In this document: positions 60,733 through 64,000 of the stretch, one piece after another | Layout: each line of letters begins with the position of its first letter | Position numbering within the stretch: the stretch's first letter is position 1 | Assembly (NCBI GenBank): GCA_910584995.1 | Contig: CAJUDW010000001.1 | Location: forward strand, 124,001 to 188,000 | DNA length: 64,000 nt | Direction of reading: 5' to 3' | Source of the DNA: an uncultured Oscillibacter sp. | GTDB taxonomy: Bacteria > Bacillota > Clostridia > Oscillospirales > Oscillospiraceae | Program-made: the position numbers and the translations under genes | Notes under the pieces: generated by a model | Database searches by the model: none | What the model was told of the DNA's origin: nothing | The model's input: the letters and a program-made list of their open reading frames with translations, nothing else

Positions 60733-61197
60733 TTATCTGCCGATCTGGAGGCCGTCGGCGATGACGGTCTTCAGGGTGTTAAACATGGTGACATTTGCGG
60801 AGTACGCCTGGGTGGCGGCCATGGCGTCGGTGATCTCCTTTACCATGTCCACATTTGGCATCTCCACATAGCCGTCCTCGTTGGCGTCGGGATGGGTGGG
60901 ATCGTAAACCAGCCGCAGTTCGGAGGGATCCTCCACAATCTGCGCCACACGGACACCGCCGGTGGTGGAATACCCGGCGCTGGGGGCCAGCCCGTAGGCG
61001 GCCTTGGCCATGGCCTGGCGGAAGGCGTCCTTCCCAGCCACCGACTCAAAGACAACCACCTTCCGGCGGTACGCGCCGCCGTCGTTCTCCGTGCGGGTAG
61101 TGGTGGAATTCGTCACATTCTCCCCCACAATGTCAAGGCGCAGCTGCTGGGCCGTTAAACCGGATCCCACGATATTTATCGTACTCAGAAATGCCAT
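60733..61197 (-). CDS. flgC: Flagellar proximal rod protein FlgC
   Basis: The 154-residue protein has INIVGSGLTAQQLRLDIVGE, NVTNSTTTRTENDGGAYRRK at the N-terminus and MPNVDMVKEITDAMAATQAY, SANVTMFNTLKTVIADGLQI at the C-terminus, the FlgC signatures. It is preceded by an unusually wide gap of 175 bases from flgB, which contains a terminator-like hairpin. Confidence 0.95.
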   Translation of the reverse strand: MAFLSTINIVGSGLTAQQLRLDIVGENVTNSTTTRTENDGGAYRRKVVVFESVAGKDAFRQAMAKAAYGLAPSAGYSTTGGVRVAQIVEDPSELRLVYDPTHPDANEDGYVEMPNVDMVKEITDAMAATQAYSANVTMFNTLKTVIADGLQIGR

Positions 61198-61277
61198 AAA
61201 TCCATTCTCCGTTTCTTCCCGGGAAACCCGTCCCGGCAGACTGTCAACACTACATATCTATAAAGTATACAAAACGC

Positions 61278-61302
61278 CGGAAAAAGAGGCGTCTGCCTCT
61301 TT
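61278..61302 (-). terminator. Terminator-like hairpin between flgB and flgC
   Basis: AAAGAGGC and GCCTCTTT (61283-61290 with 61295-61302) form a perfect 8-bp stem with a 4-base loop. Read on the - strand it is followed by T bases (GCCTCTTTTTCC). It lies inside the operon, so it may partly end transcription after flgB. Confidence 0.6.
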
Positions 61303-61372
61303 AACGATGTAAAACAAAACAGCGCTTATTGTACGGAGCAGAACCTCTTCCCATGGGGCTCTGCCAAAGCCG

Positions 61373-61759
61373 TTACTGTCCGCGGATAGCGGTCCGGAGC
61401 ATGGACAGGTCGTGGCTGATGGCGCTGTATACATACCGCAGCTGATAAGCGGTGCGGACGGCCTCCACCATTTCCTCCGTAGTGTTGACGCCGTTCTCAT
61501 CCATCCGGACGGAGTCCAGCTGCTCTTCCACGGCGAAGTCGGAGGCGTCCAGCACGGTACGCACCGTCTTCTTAGGCTGGAAGCCGGAGGAAGCGGCCTT
61601 CAGCTTGCCCCGCAGGCTCTCTTCAAAGGTGACGACCTTTTTCTTGTAGTTGGGGGTTTCGGCGTTGGCCACGTTGTCGGTGATGGCGGCTTGCTTCGTC
61701 CATAAGAAGCCCGCAGATTTTTCCAGCATCAAAAAGGAGTTGCTTGACAGGAAATCCAT
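61373..61759 (-). CDS. flgB: Flagellar proximal rod protein FlgB
   Basis: The 128-residue protein has FLWTKQAAITDNVANAETPN, YKKKVVTFEESLRG, and the C-terminal NTTEEMVEAVRTAYQLRYVY, SAISHDLSMLRTAIRGQ motifs of FlgB. It is the first gene of the main flagellar operon. ATG 61759 follows AAGGAGG; the open frame upstream to 61918 is leader RNA. Confidence 0.95.
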   Translation of the reverse strand: MDFLSSNSFLMLEKSAGFLWTKQAAITDNVANAETPNYKKKVVTFEESLRGKLKAASSGFQPKKTVRTVLDASDFAVEEQLDSVRMDENGVNTTEEMVEAVRTAYQLRYVYSAISHDLSMLRTAIRGQ

Positions 61760-61774
61760 ATGCTGCCTCCTTCC

Positions 61775-61899
61775 AAAAAATAAGTGCACCAGGCAGGACT
61801 TTTCACAACCCGACAGGATCCCGCGGCACACTGCACAATCATTCCGATCGCTTGATGTAAGCCTGTACCCGCAGACGTCCTGTTCCGGTTGTCCTGCAC
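61775..61899 (-). promoter_or_regulatory. Structured leader of the flgB operon, possible attenuator
   Basis: The transcript from 61932 down to the flgB ATG is about 170 bases. Nested long-range pairs are visible: GCAGGAC with GTCCTGC (61891-61897 and 61793-61799), and ACAACC..ACAGGA with TCCTGT..GGTTGT (61878-61892 and 61805-61818). GTGCA occurs twice (61895-61899 and 61832-61836, complement strand) and either copy can pair with the TGCAC just before a TTATTTTTT run (61775-61789). That gives alternative folds next to a U-tract. It does not fit a c-di-GMP-I or -II consensus that I know. Confidence 0.5.
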
Positions 61900-61938
61900 G
61901 AAAGAAATCGTAAACCATACCTGTCAGACTTAATGGAT

Positions 61939-61967
61939 ATTATGAACCATTTTCTCCATGATTGCAA
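61939..61967 (-). promoter_or_regulatory. Sigma-A-type promoter of the main flagellar operon
   Basis: On the - strand TTGCAA (61967-61962) and CATAAT (61944-61939) are 17 bases apart, 180 bases before flgB. The region 61968-62303 beyond it holds no gene that I can support; the open frames there have no ribosome site or recognisable product. Confidence 0.6.
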
Positions 61968-62303
61968 GATCTTTTTCGCAAATCTTTCCTGCCATATTCT
62001 TCTTTTCCCGCCTTCCTCCATAAAATCCAGAGGCTGCTTTTCCTGCATCTGGAAGCCCCCTTGTATAAAACGATCTCGTTTTGTTCGTATTTATCCAGCA
62101 AGTCTAGTAAACTTCTACAGCGCCGCGTCTTTATGCCCAGTATGTGTACGAACCCCTAGGGTATATTTCGGCAAAATGACTAATTTTTTGCATTTCTCCG
62201 TCCTGCCCTGGCAGAACAGGTTTTCCCAAAATCCACCCCCTCCGGGCAGTCCTGTCCCCGCTGTGAAAAACGGGAAATTTCCGCGCTGTTTGCGTTGTTA
62301 CGC

Positions 62304-62332
62304 TTGCCAGTCGGCATTTTCCGTGGTATAAT
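62304..62332 (+). promoter_or_regulatory. Sigma-A promoter of the HD-GYP regulator gene
   Basis: TTGCCA (62304-62309) and TATAAT (62327-62332) are 17 bases apart, about 100 bases before the ATG. A GCCTGC/GCAGGC stem lies in the leader near 62359-62390. Confidence 0.7.
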
Positions 62333-62430
62333 CTGCGTATTGCTATACAAAATTTAAGGCCTGCAGTGTCCTGTCCGGGCGGCGGCAGGCTTTATCTCCC
62401 ATTTTCAATTGCGAAGGATGTGGTTCCCCA

Positions 62431-64000
62431 ATGAGAGAACACGAGCGGCGGCAAAAGATTCTGATTGTAGACGATTCAGAAATCAACCGCTCCATTCTGG
62501 CGGATATGCTGGGCGACGAATATGAAATTATAGAGGCGGAAAACGGTGTGCAGGCCGTGGCGCTTCTCCAGAAGCAGGGCGTGGAAATTTCCCTGGTGCT
62601 GCTGGATATCGTGATGCCGGAAATGGACGGCTTCGGCGTACTGGCCATGATGAACCAAACCCGTCTGATTGAGGATGTCCCTGTGATCATGATCTCCGCC
62701 GAAGGCGGCTCCTCCCATATTGAGCGGGCCTATGAACTGGGCGTCATCGACTTCATCACCCGGCCCTTTGACGCCCTGATTGTCCATAGGCGCGTTGTCA
62801 ACACCATCCTCCTCTATGCCAAGCAAAAGAAGCTGGTTGACATGGTGGCCGACCAGATTTATGAGAAGGAACAGCGCAGCGGGCTGATGATCGACATCCT
62901 CAGCCACATTGTGGAGTTCCGTAACGGCGAAAGCGGCCTTCACGTGGTTCACGTCCGCACCCTGACGGAAATCCTTCTGCGGCGGCTGATCCAGCGGACA
63001 GACCGTTACCATATCACCCCTGCGGACATTACCATCATCGGCACCGCTTCGGCCCTGCACGATATCGGCAAGATCTCCATTGACGAGAAGATCCTCAACA
63101 AGCCCGGCCGACTGACGCCGGAAGAGTTCGATATCATGAAAACCCACTCCCTGATCGGCGCGGAGATGCTGGAGAACCTGCCGGTCCATCAGGGGGAGAC
63201 CCTGGTTAAATTCGCCTACGAGATCTGCCGCTGGCACCACGAGCGGTATGACGGCCGGGGCTATCCCGACGGGCTGAAGGGCGATGAGATTCCTGTCTCC
63301 GCCCAGATCGTGGCCATGGCGGACGTGTACGACGCTCTCACCAGCAAGCGGGTATACAAGCCGCCCTTCACCCACGAAACAGCTGTCCAGATGATTTTAG
63401 ACGGCCAGTGCGGCGCGTTTAACCCCCTTCTGCTGGAGTGCCTGACGGATGTGGAGGGCACGCTGCAAAAGGAACTGCGGGACGACGCCCTGGGCCAGGG
63501 GAACTCCCGGGAGATGCGCAGCGTCGTTCAGGAGATCAGCCGCCACGAGGAACTGACCGCTTCGGAGCGGACCCTGCAGCTGCTGGATTACGAACGGATG
63601 AAATACAACTTCTTCGCCTCCATGACGGAGGAAATCCAGTTCGAGTATACCCTTCAGCCGCCCATGGTCACCCTGTCCCCGCTGGGAGCGGAAAAGCTGG
63701 GCCTGGGGGAACTGATCATGGAGCCCCTGGAGGACGGCGAGGTTTCCCAGGTGATATCCCAGACGGATCTGCGCACCATTTCCGATATGGTGCGCACCTC
63801 CTCCCCGGATCAGCCGGTTGTGAAATATGACTGCAAGCTTCACCTCAGCGGCGGCTCCCGGTGGTTCCGGATCATCTCCCGGGCCATGTGGTCCGCCGAC
63901 GAGCCGCCCCGCTATACCGGGGCCATCGGAAAGGTAATGGATATCCACGAGTCCAGGACCAAGCTGGACGAACTGGAGCAGATGGCCTCCCACGATACCC
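62431..64000 (+). CDS. Response regulator with HD-GYP phosphodiesterase, PAS-like and probable GGDEF start (partial)
   Basis: The gene is open at the right edge, with 523 codons visible. Residues 1-125 are a receiver (LIVDDSEINRSILADMLGD, Asp in LVLLDIVMPEMDG, ITRPFD). About 145-340 is an HD-GYP domain with HVVHVRTLTEI, ALHDIGKISIDEKILNKPG, RWHHERYDGRGYPDG and ADVYDALTSKRVYK; HD and GYP residues are intact, so c-di-GMP hydrolysis is likely. Next come a helical linker and a PAS-like segment (SRWFRIISRAMWSADEPP, RYTGAIGKVMDIHESR). The last residues, LDELEQMASHDT, are how a GGDEF domain usually begins. ATG 62431 follows GAAGGA. Confidence 0.9.
   Translation, partial: MREHERRQKILIVDDSEINRSILADMLGDEYEIIEAENGVQAVALLQKQGVEISLVLLDIVMPEMDGFGVLAMMNQTRLIEDVPVIMISAEGGSSHIERAYELGVIDFITRPFDALIVHRRVVNTILLYAKQKKLVDMVADQIYEKEQRSGLMIDILSHIVEFRNGESGLHVVHVRTLTEILLRRLIQRTDRYHITPADITIIGTASALHDIGKISIDEKILNKPGRLTPEEFDIMKTHSLIGAEMLENLPVHQGETLVKFAYEICRWHHERYDGRGYPDGLKGDEIPVSAQIVAMADVYDALTSKRVYKPPFTHETAVQMILDGQCGAFNPLLLECLTDVEGTLQKELRDDALGQGNSREMRSVVQEISRHEELTASERTLQLLDYERMKYNFFASMTEEIQFEYTLQPPMVTLSPLGAEKLGLGELIMEPLEDGEVSQVISQTDLRTISDMVRTSSPDQPVVKYDCKLHLSGGSRWFRIISRAMWSADEPPRYTGAIGKVMDIHESRTKLDELEQMASHDT

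Noticed and set aside
61775..61932. c-di-GMP-I or -II riboswitch before flgB, by analogy with other clostridia
   Set aside because: Neither consensus core could be found; kept only as an unassigned structured leader.
61933..62331. 132-codon open frame between flgB and the HD-GYP gene
   Set aside because: Crosses both divergent promoters; Cys/Phe/Pro-rich product with no ribosome site.

Overview
The window is about 64 kb of GC-rich chromosome. Gene order and content point to a motile, spore-forming-lineage clostridium, probably Oscillospiraceae (Oscillibacter/Lawsonibacter/Intestinimonas-like). The grounds are a YqfD-like tail followed by phoH-ybeY, a Gram-positive-type flagellar cluster with FliY, FlhO/FlhP, SwrD, FliW and CsrA, a CheC/CheD/CheV adaptation set, and a T-box leader. 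No tRNA, rRNA, CRISPR array, insertion sequence or phage gene was seen. The genus is inference.

Layout. 1-9.2 kb holds housekeeping genes: the yqfD 3' end, phoH, ybeY, a small anchored protein, recD2, an XRE regulator overlapping comF, mreB and secG on the + strand, then a polysaccharide deacetylase, a GNAT enzyme and a small membrane protein on the - strand. 9.3-11.9 kb is a methionine unit: sigma-A promoter, Met-type T-box, metY and metA. A decayed GNAT gene follows. 12.5-13.9 kb is cheB behind a long structured leader. 14.1-20.9 kb is a late flagellar operon with a sigma-28-like promoter: flgM, flgN, flgK, flgL, a DUF6470 protein, fliW, csrA and a YjfB-like peptide. 21-29.4 kb is an accessory stretch: a one-domain ClpB-like ATPase, a Lys-rich membrane protein, an FtsA-like actin-fold protein, a chemoreceptor, a lone FtsE-like ATPase and a C39 peptidase. 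29.5-32.7 kb is fliD-fliS plus a small coiled-coil gene. 32.9-34.7 kb is a ParA ATPase followed by a Pro/Ala-rich protein ending in a ComFB domain.

34.7-61.8 kb is the main flagellar-chemotaxis operon on the - strand. In transcription order it reads flgB, flgC, fliE, F, G, H, I, J, K, flgD, a TIGR02530-type gene, flgE, swrD, motA, motB, fliM, fliY, cheY, fliO, P, Q, R, flhB, flhA, fliA, flhO, flhP, cheC, cheD, cheV and an EAL-like/HDOD gene. flhF and flhG are absent from the flhA-fliA junction. A response regulator with HD-GYP and probable PAS and GGDEF parts runs off the right edge.

How it fits together. The - strand operon builds the basal body, export apparatus, hook, stator and switch, and makes FliA, which FlgM restrains until the hook is finished. 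The late + operon then supplies junction proteins and the FliW-CsrA control of flagellin. Three loci bear on cyclic dinucleotide or positional control: the HD-GYP protein, the degenerate EAL-HDOD protein and the ParA-ComFB pair. The ParA-ComFB pair beside a flagellar operon lacking flhF/flhG is the best candidate for an undescribed system. The FtsA-like/Lys-rich membrane pair and the two unassigned structured leaders (before cheB and flgB) come next.
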